From positions 1 to 59,638 of the forward strand of contig CAUJHS010000111.1 of the NCBI GenBank assembly GCA_963204915.1: a DNA stretch of 59,638 bases. Reading direction: 5' to 3'. The number at the start of each line of letters is the position of its first letter. The first letter of the stretch is position 1. The position numbers and the translations under genes are program-made. The notes beneath the pieces were generated by a model, which saw only the letters and a list, made by a program, of their open reading frames with translations, did no database searches and was not told where the DNA came from. Of the stretch, positions 1 to 9,570 are shown in pieces. The DNA comes from Planctomycetota bacterium. GTDB taxonomy: Bacteria > Planctomycetota > Planctomycetia > Pirellulales > Pirellulaceae.

Positions 1-1
1 C

Positions 2-355
2 GACGCGTTGAGGGCCATTACCAGCGGCAGCGGCGACTACGGCGTGCTGGCTATGTTGTTTGCTATCACGGCCTTGTTGGGGATGTTCATTTCGAACACC
101 GCGACTGCGGTGTTGATGGCGCCGGTGGCCCTGGGCGTTGCCGAGGATTTGGACGCCTCGCCGTTTCCGTTCGCCATGATTGTGGCGTTGGCGGCGTCGA
201 CGGCGTTCATGACCCCCGTATCGTCGCCCGTGAATACACTCGTGGTAACGCCTGGCAATTACACCTTCGGCGATTTCGTGCGCGTGGGCGTACCTTTTAG
301 TTTGATCGTGTTGATTGTAAGCGTCTTCCTCGTCCCGTTACTGCTCCCACTTTGA
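2..355 (+). CDS. SLC13/DASS-type permease, C-terminal part (cut by window edge)
   Basis: Only the last ~117 residues are visible; the gene begins left of the window. The fragment is almost entirely hydrophobic, with three to four membrane helices. It carries the SNT-type motif ([14 protein letters not shown]) and then [20 protein letters not shown] followed by DFVRVGVP, which is the hallmark C-terminal half of SLC13/DASS and related anion transporters. In this family such proteins move dicarboxylates, sulfate or similar anions across the inner membrane. The substrate cannot be told from this part. The stop codon lies 16 bases before the next transporter gene on the same strand, so the two are probably co-transcribed. 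Confidence 0.8.
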   Translation, partial: DALRAITSGSGDYGVLAMLFAITALLGMFISNTATAVLMAPVALGVAEDLDASPFPFAMIVALAASTAFMTPVSSPVNTLVVTPGNYTFGDFVRVGVPFSLIVLIVSVFLVPLLLPL

Positions 356-371
356 TTTGGATACGACCGCC

Positions 372-1991
372 ATGAGCCAAGGAAGCGATGCTCCTAAGAC
401 GTTCATGCAGAAGATGCTTGATGTGGTCGAGCGTGTGGGGAACATCGTCCCACATCCGGTAATCATTTTCCTCACGTTAATCGCCATTGTAATCGGGCTG
501 TCGCATGTTCTTTACTTAATGGGAACGAGTGTTTCCTCGGAAGTGATCGTCGCTAAGGCGCCGCTCACGGAGGAGCCAACAGAAGAACAATATACGTACG
601 ACACCGGAATGGAGGTTAGTTATCAGACCGTTGATGAAAAGAACTACACGATCGAAATGCGCACAGTAACAGCAAAAAGCTTGATCACGACGGAGGGCAT
701 TCGTTTCATCTATTCCTCGCTGATTCCCAACTTCATGGGTTTTACGGCGGTCGGGCTGATGATTGCGGCGATGGTCGGCGCCGGAGTCGCAGAAGCATCA
801 GGCCTCGTGAACGCGTTGATTCGCAAACTGGTTATGATTTCTCCGCCATGGGCGCTTACGTATATCCTGGCGTTTGTGGGCATCCTGTCGAGCATCGCAG
901 CGGATGCTGGCTATTTGGTGCTAATTCCCCTGGCGGGTATCGCCTTCTTAAGCGTGGGGCGCCATCCGCTGGCTGGGCTCGCGTTAGGATTTGCTGCGGT
1001 CGCAGGCGCCTTCACCGTGAACATGCTGATTAAGCCGCTAGACGCCGTACTCGTAGAATTCACCAACGACGCCATTCACCTCGCCGATCCGAACAAGTCC
1101 ATCGGCTTAGCCTCGAACCTTTGGTTCTCCATTGTGAGCGTGATTTTTCTGACGTTTCTCGTGGCGTTCATTACCGAGCGGTTCATTGAGCCGCGTCTTG
1201 GTAAATACACGGGCGACGCGCCTAAGGAGAATCAAGGAGCGCTTACCACTGATGAAACGCGAGGACTGATCTGGGCTGCCTTGGGTCTGGCTGCGGTATT
1301 GATTGTGTTCGGGTTCCTCACATTGCCCGCTGGAGCGCCGCTACGCAACCCGGAGACCGGTGACTTGATCGGCAGTTCTCCGTTCATGAATGGTTTGATT
1401 GGCCTCATTATGGTCGCGTTCCTGGTGACGGGAGCGGCCTACGGTTTCGGGGCGAAAACACTGAACAGCCTTACCGACATCATCAAGGCAATGGAGAAAG
1501 CCATGTCGGGACTGGGCGGCCTGATCCTGTTGTTCCTCGTCCTCAGTCAATTCGTGGCGTACTTTAATTACACGAATATGGGTACGATCTTGGCTTTGAA
1601 GTTGTCCGATACACTGACTGCGGCGAATTTTCCGCCGCTACTGTTGTTGATCGGCTTTGTAATTGTTGTCGCCCTGATCGACATACTCATTACGGGCGCC
1701 ATCGCTAAGTGGGCTTTGTTCGCCCCAATCTTTGTGCCGCTGTTGTTGAACCTGGGAGTCGCGCCGGAAGCGGTGCTCGCGGCTTATCGTGTGGCCGATT
1801 CGCCGATGAATTCCATCACGCCGCTGAACGCTTACTTTGCGCTCGTTGTGGGGTTCGCTCAGAAATACGACAAGAATGCCGGCGTAGGCACCGTGGTTTC
1901 ACTCATGCTGCCTTACGTGGTTATTACGTTCGTTCTCTGGACGGCCCTGCTTGCAGGCTGGCAGGTCTTGGGGCTTCCCTGGGGATTGTAA
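372..1991 (+). CDS. AbgT-family transporter (first paralogue)
   Basis: Inner-membrane protein of 539 residues with about a dozen hydrophobic helices. Family signatures are visible: SSIAADAGYLVLIPLAG, NMLIKPLDAVL, and near the end DSPMNSITPLNAYFALVVGF. AbgT proteins import p-aminobenzoyl-glutamate in E. coli; others in the family export sulfonamides or carry peptides. The ATG at 372 is chosen over a TTG at 357 because from there the N-terminus aligns residue for residue with the paralogue at 4835 (APKTF/SPKSF, VPHP). Compared with that paralogue it has about 28 extra residues in an acidic hydrophilic loop near residues 50-105, before the second large helix block. It lies 16 bases after the permease and is followed at 2045 by an M20-type peptidase, which suggests import followed by hydrolysis. 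The substrate is an inference. Confidence 0.88.
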   Translation: MSQGSDAPKTFMQKMLDVVERVGNIVPHPVIIFLTLIAIVIGLSHVLYLMGTSVSSEVIVAKAPLTEEPTEEQYTYDTGMEVSYQTVDEKNYTIEMRTVTAKSLITTEGIRFIYSSLIPNFMGFTAVGLMIAAMVGAGVAEASGLVNALIRKLVMISPPWALTYILAFVGILSSIAADAGYLVLIPLAGIAFLSVGRHPLAGLALGFAAVAGAFTVNMLIKPLDAVLVEFTNDAIHLADPNKSIGLASNLWFSIVSVIFLTFLVAFITERFIEPRLGKYTGDAPKENQGALTTDETRGLIWAALGLAAVLIVFGFLTLPAGAPLRNPETGDLIGSSPFMNGLIGLIMVAFLVTGAAYGFGAKTLNSLTDIIKAMEKAMSGLGGLILLFLVLSQFVAYFNYTNMGTILALKLSDTLTAANFPPLLLLIGFVIVVALIDILITGAIAKWALFAPIFVPLLLNLGVAPEAVLAAYRVADSPMNSITPLNAYFALVVGFAQKYDKNAGVGTVVSLMLPYVVITFVLWTALLAGWQVLGLPWGL

Positions 1992-2044
1992 CAACCGACA
2001 GTTCGCGGCGCTGCCGAGAATCGAAAACCTAACGGATACTCACC

Positions 2045-3247
2045 ATGAACCACGCCAAAATTCCGCTCGACGTTCAAGCCGCCGAAGCACTTTTGATGCG
2101 GCTGTTGGCCATTGACGGCGTCACCGGCGAGGAGGCGGCCATCGCTGCCGCCGTGACCGACGAACTGAAAAAGGTCGGCGTACCGGCTGACGCGATTCGC
2201 TATGATTCGGCGCATCAGCGCATTCCGCTACCAACGCAAACGGGCAACCTGATCGTCGAGTTGCCGGGCGCCCATCCCGGGCCGCGAATCGTGTTCTCCA
2301 CACACCTGGATACCGTTCCGCTATGCGCGGGAGCAAAGCCGATAAAACAAGGGGACCGGATCGTCACGGATGGCTCTACGGCGCTGGGAGGAGACAACCG
2401 AACGGGATGCGCGGTGCTCGTAGCGCTCGCTGCGACATTGATTCAACATCAGTTGCCGCATCCACCCATCACGCTGCTGTTCACGGTGCGCGAAGAGAGT
2501 GGACTGCACGGCGCCCGTGAAATGGACCCCAAGGACCTTGGCGGCGCCGCCATGTGCTTTAACGTCGATGGCCGCTTGGCCTCAGAGTTGATCATTGGCG
2601 CGGTCGGTCAAGAGAACTGGGATGTGGAGATCAAAGGCAAAGCATCGCATGCTGGCGTGGCTCCGGAGAAGGGCATCTCCGCGATGCTCGTCGCTTCGAT
2701 CGCCTTGACGGAAGCACATCGTGGTGGATGGTTTGGCAAAGTGGTGAAACCGAACGGGAAAGGCACGAGTAATCCTGGCGTATTCAGCGGCAAATCGGGC
2801 AAACCAGCCGGCGACGCCACGAATGTTGTGACGGATTATGTGCAGATTAAGGGAGAAGCACGCAGCTCGGATGCCGAATTCGCTACGGCCATTTGTCAAG
2901 CGTATCGCGAGGCGTTCGCACAAGCCCAGGCCGAAGTGAAGGACTCCAGCGGCGCAACGGCCAAGGTGAAATTCACCAACAAACCCTCGTACCCGCCATT
3001 CACGCTCGAGGAAGATTCACCCGCCGTATGGCGCGCACGGCGAGCAGTCGAGTCAATCGGTCTGAAGCCAACGACCCTATTCTCCAACGGCGGGCTAGAC
3101 GCGAACTGGTTAGTTAAACACGGCGTACCAACGGTGACGATCGGCGCGGGTCAATACGAAATCCACACCGTGAATGAGTATGTCGACTTACCCGAATTTG
3201 CCCAAGGTTGCCGCCTGGCGGTGGCGCTCGCAACTTTGGAAGAGTAG
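2045..3247 (+). CDS. M20-family metallopeptidase (PepT-like)
   Basis: Cytoplasmic zinc aminoacylase/peptidase of 400 residues. The co-catalytic metal site is readable: H87 in STHLDT, D117 in GGDNRTG, the catalytic/metal pair E150-E151 in REES, D175 in NVDGR, and H374 in the EIHTVNEYV segment near the end. The dimerisation (lid) domain occupies about residues 185-300, beginning near GKASHAG. There is no signal peptide. The nearest families are tripeptide aminopeptidase PepT and related M20/M25 enzymes, which release amino acids from small peptides; AbgA/AbgB, which split aminobenzoyl-glutamate, also belong to M20. Placed between two AbgT transporters and next to a glutaminase, it probably hydrolyses an imported glutamate/glutamine conjugate or short peptide. 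The exact substrate is inferred. Confidence 0.85.
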   Translation: MNHAKIPLDVQAAEALLMRLLAIDGVTGEEAAIAAAVTDELKKVGVPADAIRYDSAHQRIPLPTQTGNLIVELPGAHPGPRIVFSTHLDTVPLCAGAKPIKQGDRIVTDGSTALGGDNRTGCAVLVALAATLIQHQLPHPPITLLFTVREESGLHGAREMDPKDLGGAAMCFNVDGRLASELIIGAVGQENWDVEIKGKASHAGVAPEKGISAMLVASIALTEAHRGGWFGKVVKPNGKGTSNPGVFSGKSGKPAGDATNVVTDYVQIKGEARSSDAEFATAICQAYREAFAQAQAEVKDSSGATAKVKFTNKPSYPPFTLEEDSPAVWRARRAVESIGLKPTTLFSNGGLDANWLVKHGVPTVTIGAGQYEIHTVNEYVDLPEFAQGCRLAVALATLEE

Positions 3248-3301
3248 TTTTCCGCATCGACGCGCATTGTTACTTCTCATCCATCCGTAGAGGAGATCAT
3301 T

Positions 3302-3796
3302 ATGGCAACGCTGGTTGTGATCGACTATGAGAGCGAAATCAAGGCGGAAGAAGTGCGGCTTGCGCTGCTCAAGTTGCAGAAGGAGTACTTGGTCGACGTA
3401 GCCGACGCCGTGGTGGTGGTGCGCGACGCCGACGGGAAAGTGAAGTTGCGACAGATGCACAATCTCACGGTGGCCGGCGCGGCCAGCGGCGGCTTTTGGG
3501 GCATGTTGGCAGGCATCCTGTTTCTGAATCCGTTCTTCGGCTTTGCCGTCGGGGCTGCCGCCGGCGCCATATCGGGCGCGCTAAGCGATGTAGGCATTGA
3601 CGATAAGTTCATGAAAAACTTAGCCGAGACGCTAAAGCCTGGTACGGCCGCACTGTGCGTCTTGGTGCGGCAAATGACGACGGACAAAGTCATCGACGAG
3701 ATCCGCAAATTCGGCGGAACACTTATCAAGACCAACTTAAGCCATGAGAATGAGGAGAAGTTGCGCGCCGCGTTGGCTTCGGCGAACCCAACCTGA
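3302..3796 (+). CDS. DUF1269 domain protein
   Basis: Protein of 164 residues. It has an alpha/beta N-terminal part (MATLVVIDYESEIKAEE) and a glycine/alanine-rich hydrophobic hairpin at about residues 55-95 (AASGGFWGMLAGILFLNPF and then GAAAGAISGAL). The C-terminal part begins LKPGTAALCVLV. This pattern is typical of the DUF1269 (PF06897) family, whose function is unknown; a membrane-inserting hairpin is plausible. The ATG at 3302 follows GGAGATCATT, a usable ribosome-binding site. The gene lies between the peptidase and the glutaminase on the same strand and is probably part of that operon, although its family gives no clue to a role in amino-acid use. Confidence 0.82.
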   Translation: MATLVVIDYESEIKAEEVRLALLKLQKEYLVDVADAVVVVRDADGKVKLRQMHNLTVAGAASGGFWGMLAGILFLNPFFGFAVGAAAGAISGALSDVGIDDKFMKNLAETLKPGTAALCVLVRQMTTDKVIDEIRKFGGTLIKTNLSHENEEKLRAALASANPT

Positions 3797-3821
3797 TACC
3801 ACGGCCGGCAAGGTTTCATTG

Positions 3822-4838
3822 ATGAACGATCCTCAGGAAATCTCGCGTCGGTACGTTTCCACCGGCCATTTGCCGCCCGCGGACCAGGTGAGCACCTGGG
3901 TGGCGGAGGCGCACGCCCGCTTCAAAGCCAACACCGACGGTAAGAACGCACAGGTGTACCCTGCGCTGTCGAGGGCGCGGAGCGACTTGTTCGGCATCTG
4001 TGTAGTAGGAACTTCGGGCGACATTTACGGCGCGGGCGACTACGACCATGAATTTACGATCATGAGTGTTTCCAAACCGTTTGCCTTCGCTTGGATTTGC
4101 GAGTCGATCGGAGCGGACACGGTTCGAGACCGAGTTGGCGCCAATGCCACCGGCCGGGCGTTCAACTCGCTCGAGGCCGTCGAACGAGGCGACGAGGGCC
4201 GTACCAACCCGATGGTGAACGCCGGCGCCATTGCCACAACCAGTCTCGCACCAGGCGAGAATTTGGAGGAAAAATGGCAATTCCTCCACGATGGCTTGTC
4301 GCGTTTCGCCGGTCGCACACTTGAAATGAACGATGAAGTTTACGCGTGCGCTTTGGAAACCAACCATCGCAATCAGAGTATCGCAAGGCTTTTGCAAAGC
4401 TACGGCCGAATTTATCTGGACCCCAGCGAGGCGACGGAACTTTATACGCGGCAATGTTCTCTCAATGTCTCCGCCCGCGACCTTGCGGTGATGGGCGCCA
4501 CTCTTGCCGGTGGCGGCGTAAATCCCTTCACCGGCGAGCAGGTCGTCGATCCTATGACTTGCCACTACACGCTGGCGGTGATGGCCACCGCTGGCCTCTA
4601 TGAGACCTCCGGAGACTGGCTTTACGAGACTGGCATGCCGGCCAAAAGCGGCATTGGCGGTGGGATTGTGAGCGTTTCGCCGGGCAAGGCTGGTCTAGGA
4701 ACGTTTGCTCCGCCGCTCGACCCGGCCGGAAACAGTATCAAGGGTCAGCTCGCCGTGAGATTTCTCTCGCAGCATTTGGGTATGGACTTATTTCTGTCGC
4801 GTCCTGAGACGCAAGTTCGTCGAGGGACCGCACGATGA
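3822..4838 (+). CDS. glsA: Glutaminase (serine-dependent, GlsA-type)
   Basis: Hydrolyses L-glutamine to glutamate and ammonia in the cytoplasm. The protein has 338 residues and shows the beta-lactamase-like SxxK catalytic motif S82-V-S-K85 (MSVSKPFAFAW), the NPMVNAGAIAT block, and KSGIGGGIVSVSPGK near the C-terminus, all conserved in this family. The ATG at 3822 is preferred to the in-frame upstream start at 3744, which would overlap the DUF1269 gene by about 50 bases and add a basic stretch absent from the family. Its stop overlaps the start of the second AbgT gene by four bases (ATGA), which indicates translational coupling. The context suggests that glutamine or glutamyl compounds are taken up and deamidated. 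Confidence 0.9.
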   Translation: MNDPQEISRRYVSTGHLPPADQVSTWVAEAHARFKANTDGKNAQVYPALSRARSDLFGICVVGTSGDIYGAGDYDHEFTIMSVSKPFAFAWICESIGADTVRDRVGANATGRAFNSLEAVERGDEGRTNPMVNAGAIATTSLAPGENLEEKWQFLHDGLSRFAGRTLEMNDEVYACALETNHRNQSIARLLQSYGRIYLDPSEATELYTRQCSLNVSARDLAVMGATLAGGGVNPFTGEQVVDPMTCHYTLAVMATAGLYETSGDWLYETGMPAKSGIGGGIVSVSPGKAGLGTFAPPLDPAGNSIKGQLAVRFLSQHLGMDLFLSRPETQVRRGTAR

Positions 4839-6370
4839 ATGCGACGAGCGAGTCACCCAAATCGTTCACTCAGCGACTACTAGACGGCGTGGAGCGCGCA
4901 GGAAACAAGGTCCCTCACCCCGCCATTCTGTTCGCGCTACTAATGATCACCGTAATTCTGCTCTCGCACGGGCTTAACATGCTCGGCGTGAGCGTTTCCT
5001 ACCAGCGCGTGAATTACGAGACCCATGAAGTCGAACAAGCTACAACGGCCGTACGAAGTTTACTTTCGGCCGAGGGAATCCGGTTTATCTTTACCTCAAT
5101 CGTGCCGAACTTCATCAACTTTGGCCCGGTCGGAATTATTATTGTGGCCATGGTTGGCATCGGTTTGGCCGAGCGAGCCGGTCTCTTTGAGGCGTTGATT
5201 CGCAAGACCGTGCTCATCGCGCCTCGCTGGGCGATGACAACCATTGTGGTCACGCTTGGCGTCGTGTCTAGCATCGCTTCCGATGCCGGATATCTGGTAT
5301 TGATCCCCCTCGGCGCTGCCGCTTTCCTTAGCTTGGGGCGACATCCGCTGGTCGGTTTGGCGGCGGCTTTCTCGGGAGTGGCCGCCGCTTTTGGTGCGAA
5401 TTTTCTGATCAAACCCATCGACGGCATCCTTGCAGAGATGTCCAACGATGCTGTGAAGGTGGTCGATCCGGCCCAGACCATTGACCTGACCGCCAACTTC
5501 TATTTTGGCGCCGCTTCGAGCCTCCTGCTCATCGCTGTTTGCGCGATAATCACGGATCGCGTCGTCGAACCCCGGCTAGGCGCCTACCGGGGGGAGACGC
5601 CAACCCCGGCGAATACAAAACTTTCTGCGGCGCAAGGGCGCGGTCTGTTATGCGCCTTGTTGGCGTTACTCGCTTCGCTCGCTTTGGTCGCTTTCCTTAC
5701 GCTTCCCGCGGATGCGCCGCTTCGCAACCCCGCAGACGGAACGATCATTGGCGAGTCACCTTTTATGGGAAGCCTTGTGTTTCTGATTATGCTTTCATTC
5801 GGGGTTGTGGGGGCTGCCTATGGGTTTGGCTCCGGCACGCTTCGCAACTCACAAGATTGTATTGATGCGATCACAAAGACGATTTCCGAACTGGCGCCTC
5901 TGCTTTTTTTGTTCTTCGTGATCAGCCAATTTGTGGCGTACTTCAACTTTAGCAACATGGGCACCGTGCTAGCCGTGAAATTGGCGAACATCCTAAAGGA
6001 TGCAAATTTAGGAAGCGTCTCGCTCCTGTTGGGCTTTTTGGTCATTGGCGTATTATTGAGTATTCCGGTGCCCAACATTATTCCCAAATGGGCCATCATG
6101 GCGCCGATCTTCGTGCCACTGTTTCTCAAGTTGGGTATCGGGCCGGACGTGGTCATGGCCGCGTATCGAGTGAGCGATTCGCCCCCGAATGTCATCAACC
6201 CCTTGTTGCCGCATTTCGCGTTGGTGGTTGGATTTGCTCAGCGTTACCAGAAAGACGCCGGAGTAGGAACGATCGTCGCGATGATGTTGCCGTACGCTGC
6301 AGCAACCATGATCGCTTGGACGCTCTTATTCCTTGCATGGTTCTGGCTAGAGATTCCGTTTGGACCGTAA
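4835..6370 (+). CDS. AbgT-family transporter (second paralogue)
   Basis: Membrane protein of 511 residues, closely similar along its whole length to the AbgT protein at 372. Shared segments include SSIASDAGYLVLIPLG, ANFLIKPIDGILAEM and PHFALVVGFAQRYQKDAGVG. The soluble loop after the first helix is shorter than in the paralogue. It is translationally coupled to the glutaminase through an ATGA overlap. The last-helix motif is SDSPPNVINPLLPHF where the paralogue has ADSPMNSITPLNAYF. The differences fall in the region that carries substrate-contacting residues in AbgT structures, so the two copies may differ in specificity; this is an inference. The gene ends the plus-strand operon. Confidence 0.88.
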   Translation: MNATSESPKSFTQRLLDGVERAGNKVPHPAILFALLMITVILLSHGLNMLGVSVSYQRVNYETHEVEQATTAVRSLLSAEGIRFIFTSIVPNFINFGPVGIIIVAMVGIGLAERAGLFEALIRKTVLIAPRWAMTTIVVTLGVVSSIASDAGYLVLIPLGAAAFLSLGRHPLVGLAAAFSGVAAAFGANFLIKPIDGILAEMSNDAVKVVDPAQTIDLTANFYFGAASSLLLIAVCAIITDRVVEPRLGAYRGETPTPANTKLSAAQGRGLLCALLALLASLALVAFLTLPADAPLRNPADGTIIGESPFMGSLVFLIMLSFGVVGAAYGFGSGTLRNSQDCIDAITKTISELAPLLFLFFVISQFVAYFNFSNMGTVLAVKLANILKDANLGSVSLLLGFLVIGVLLSIPVPNIIPKWAIMAPIFVPLFLKLGIGPDVVMAAYRVSDSPPNVINPLLPHFALVVGFAQRYQKDAGVGTIVAMMLPYAAATMIAWTLLFLAWFWLEIPFGP

Positions 6371-6582
6371 GCGGCCGAAGCGAAATGTCGGACGATCTTG
6401 CATCCTGTTCAAATGAGCAAGCGACTGGTTCGGCGCGTTTCACTGCAAACGATCATCAATCGCAGTTGAACGTACGAATTGTCGGGATAGGCTCGAGTTC
6501 AGGCCCGCACGCGATGGCCACAGTTGCTCCAGCAGTGACAACGCCTTCATCATGACGGCCAACGCGCGAATCGGACGAGTTA

Positions 6583-8460
6583 TTAACGCCCAGCGCGTTC
6601 AAGGAGTGGTGTTGCAAACTTCATTTGCGCCGCCGCGCGAATAAAATCTCCGCGGGTTGTCTTTCCATCCGGCTTAGGAAGTCGATAAGTTGAAACACCC
6701 AGTTCCTTCGCTAATACAACCCAACGCCGACTAAGTTCCACGTCCAGAGGCTTATCCAATTCCGCAGCGTGTCCCGGACTGGCTTCGTAATACTGACCAT
6801 GCAACCTTTTCCCTCGCTGACCGGGCTTGGCCGGCATGGGGGCGAGTCCGTGGAAACCGCCCGCCGTACCCCACCATTGCACTGGCGCGAAGTCGGGCGA
6901 GCCAGGCAAGACGTCACTCACGTAGATCGTCGCGGAGCCATCTTCGTGCAATCGGCGTTGTAATTCAACGATATCGACGTCCTGTACAGCTAGACTGTTT
7001 TCAACCGTTAAGGCCGCGGCGTGTCCCGCCGCTTGGCCAAGCGACATCCAAATTGGTTCAAGGCGTAGCGCACAAAAACCGACATGGGATGACGACGCCG
7101 CAACGGGCGCGAGGAGGTTTGCAACATCGCAGGGAATAAGCACGCCGTAGGGAATTTGGTAGGGCGGCACAGGGTTGTAAAACTCGCCGGTGTGACGTCC
7201 GCCAAATCGAGGCCCTACATGAGCGGTTCCATGGCAGTTGTTTCCGTAGTCCCCCATGGCGATTGCGTCGCGATGGAGCACGGCCCTCGCATCGCCGGCA
7301 GCGTGCTCGCTGTCGGCTTGGGTGAAGACGTGCACACCCACCATGCGCCGCGCTTCGCGCACGTAAAGTTGCGGTGGCAAATGTCCCGTCTCCACGAACT
7401 CGTCTTTACACCACCCCCAGTCACGCGCTTCGTCACGAAACTTGGCTGGAACGGCCGAGTCATTTTGCAGGAAGTATAGAAGCCCCACTTGGTCCCGTAA
7501 GTGTTCGGCGAAAATTTTCGCGCGCGACTGAGCGTCGCCATTGGGCCAGCCCAGGTTGGCGCCGGGCAATGACAACCGCACGAGCCCGCTCGAGACATCG
7601 TTAATGTCGTATTTTCCGTTGGGTAGCGGCGGAGTTTGGGCCTTGAAGATACAACCGCGCGGGTAATCAAACACGCGGTCGATGCGACCCGACTCCAGAG
7701 CCGGTAAAACGCCAAGGAAATCCTCCCGGCGATACCCTGGCGGTGCGACCGGCGCGACGCGATTCCTCGGATCGCGCGTCATGATGAAGCGAAAATTGTA
7801 CGCTTGCAGTTGGTCGTCAGCTTGATCAGGGGCGAGCGACTCGCCGTATTCCTGGCGGCTTTCGCGTCCTGTCCGCCAGGGAACGCCCGCCCGCGCCAGG
7901 AGGTCGCCCTCGTAGCTGGCGTCCACAAAGACGCTCGCTCGCAAAGACGCAACTTGGCCTTGCGAGTCCTTAAATGCGGCCGACTCAATCTTTCGCACGT
8001 CGCTCTGTGGTTTGACGACAACCGATTCCAAAACAAGTTCCCGGCGTACGGCAATGCGAGGCGACGCTGACAACATCTTTTCAAAAACCAACAGGTTCAC
8101 CTGCGGTTCGCCAAATGCGCCTCGAAATGAGTCTTTCACCTGTTGCGAGTCCTGGCCATAGGTCTCTACATAATGCGTCTCGACGCATTGGGCGAACTGC
8201 CAAAATGCTCCCGTGAGACTTTCAAACGAGTGAAAATCGGAATGGGATAACCCGCTGGTTACAAGCCCGCCAATTCGCGCGGTGGGCTCGATCAATATGA
8301 CGCTGCGTCCCGAGGCCCCAGCGGCCAGAGCCGCGGCGATGCCGCCCGGCGTTGCGCCGTATACCAGGACGTCGGCGTCTTGAGCCCGAAGCGGATCGCT
8401 TACCAGGCACACGAGGACCGCTGTCAGCAAGCCAATGAATCGTGTCAATCGCCACCTCAT
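6583..8460 (-). CDS. Secreted FAD-dependent oxidoreductase (FAD_oxidored type)
   Basis: Protein of 625 residues with a cleavable signal peptide (about residues 1-26, ending DPLRA). Directly after it comes the dinucleotide-binding fold [13 protein letters not shown] with the glycine motif G35-A-T-P-G-G40, then [18 protein letters not shown], typical of the PF12831 flavoproteins abundant in planctomycetes. Further in-family signs are [17 protein letters not shown] and the late block [16 protein letters not shown]. Substrates of this family are mostly unknown; sugar or alcohol oxidation outside the cytoplasm is often suggested. Its ATG overlaps the stop of the upstream LamG-like gene by four bases, so the two are co-translated. 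Confidence 0.85.
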   Translation of the reverse strand: MRWRLTRFIGLLTAVLVCLVSDPLRAQDADVLVYGATPGGIAAALAAGASGRSVILIEPTARIGGLVTSGLSHSDFHSFESLTGAFWQFAQCVETHYVETYGQDSQQVKDSFRGAFGEPQVNLLVFEKMLSASPRIAVRRELVLESVVVKPQSDVRKIESAAFKDSQGQVASLRASVFVDASYEGDLLARAGVPWRTGRESRQEYGESLAPDQADDQLQAYNFRFIMTRDPRNRVAPVAPPGYRREDFLGVLPALESGRIDRVFDYPRGCIFKAQTPPLPNGKYDINDVSSGLVRLSLPGANLGWPNGDAQSRAKIFAEHLRDQVGLLYFLQNDSAVPAKFRDEARDWGWCKDEFVETGHLPPQLYVREARRMVGVHVFTQADSEHAAGDARAVLHRDAIAMGDYGNNCHGTAHVGPRFGGRHTGEFYNPVPPYQIPYGVLIPCDVANLLAPVAASSSHVGFCALRLEPIWMSLGQAAGHAAALTVENSLAVQDVDIVELQRRLHEDGSATIYVSDVLPGSPDFAPVQWWGTAGGFHGLAPMPAKPGQRGKRLHGQYYEASPGHAAELDKPLDVELSRRWVVLAKELGVSTYRLPKPDGKTTRGDFIRAAAQMKFATPLLERAGR

Positions 8461-9413
8461 GGCAAGCCTTTCAAGTTCGATAACTGATGTAGCAGGTGCA
8501 GTTCGTCGTCAGTTAGCGCGCGGTTGAATACCGCGAGGCCGCCGAATCGGCCAATGGTTGATTCGTGGAACATCGAGCCAACCGCGAACCGGGCTCCCAC
8601 CGTGAAGTCGGAACCACCACCGGGCTTAGAGCTAGCATGATTTTCTGTGTCATACTTAAAAATTCCGCGGCCGTGAAAATACGGGTTCATACCCCGATCC
8701 TTCTGGTTAGGCCCCTCCTGTGTGAAGTAGCGGTCGGTGCGGTGATGTTTTTCAGGATCCAGCTGCAGCGTGTCGAGCCGCCCATTGATGTAAGCGCGAA
8801 TGTATTTCGCATCATACGTAAAGCCAAGCGTACACCATGTATTCGTAGGCACATCCGACGCCGTCGCCGCGTAATCGACACACCAAGGGAATGCGCTGCC
8901 GTCGGCGCGACGCGTTACGCCTCCTTCGCTGGAAATGTGGGGAGTGAGCTTATTCGGACCTCCATACATCGGCATGTTCATCAAAAGCGCATATTGTCGG
9001 ACACCCGTATCGTCGTGCGCGCCTTTTCCTTCGTTCCACATGCCGGCAATGGTGCGGCTCTGCTTGAGGTTCACAATGCGCGCCACGGCGAACATGGAAA
9101 CCTGGGCGGTCGGCCCGGCAATGTTTAAGTCGCCCGTCTCGGCGTGGGGAATCCGAAAATACTGTTTTCCACTGAGTTCGGCCGAGTAACCCGAGAACGG
9201 ACCGCCGGCAACGCGCGCAATCGGCCCGTTGACCTCTTGCAGCGGATGGCGTTCGCGTGTGCCGACGGACGCTCGCGGTTGCCCCGGCTCTTCGCCAAAG
9301 GTCCAAAAGGCGATGAGTCCGGGTATTTTGCCGACTGTCTCCGAGGGCGTCTCGCAGCGAGCGGGAGTGCAAAGCAAACAAAATGACGTTATTAGGCTGA
9401 GGTGACGCTGCAT
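8457..9413 (-). CDS. Secreted LamG/concanavalin-A-like protein
   Basis: About 318 residues from the chosen ATG at 9413, which starts a good signal peptide ([15 protein letters not shown], then TPARCE); an in-frame upstream ATG at 9452 would add a non-signal-like leader. The mature part begins with [18 protein letters not shown] and ends with [20 protein letters not shown]. These are the first and last strands typical of LamG-like jelly-roll domains. A middle block ([18 protein letters not shown]) fits the same fold. Such domains bind carbohydrate or serve as adhesion modules. The four-base overlap with the FAD-dependent oxidoreductase implies that the two exported proteins act together, possibly on an extracellular polysaccharide (inference). 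Confidence 0.75.
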   Translation of the reverse strand: MQRHLSLITSFCLLCTPARCETPSETVGKIPGLIAFWTFGEEPGQPRASVGTRERHPLQEVNGPIARVAGGPFSGYSAELSGKQYFRIPHAETGDLNIAGPTAQVSMFAVARIVNLKQSRTIAGMWNEGKGAHDDTGVRQYALLMNMPMYGGPNKLTPHISSEGGVTRRADGSAFPWCVDYAATASDVPTNTWCTLGFTYDAKYIRAYINGRLDTLQLDPEKHHRTDRYFTQEGPNQKDRGMNPYFHGRGIFKYDTENHASSKPGGGSDFTVGARFAVGSMFHESTIGRFGGLAVFNRALTDDELHLLHQLSNLKGLP

Positions 9414-9570
9414 ACGTTTCGACGCGAGATGTAAGTACATGTCAAGAGCCACCCTGCCTATAGGCCAACAGGTAGCGCACCAGGGCGTACCAAGCGTTCG
9501 ATGAAATACGATCGCACGTTACGTGAACTTGAAGGTTCATCAGCACGGCGCCTCGCGCCGGGGGAGGACA

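Noticed and set aside
3816-4565. Open frame of 249 codons antisense to the glutaminase gene
   Set aside because: No family features; the sense frame is a clear glutaminase, and long antisense frames are expected in GC-rich DNA.
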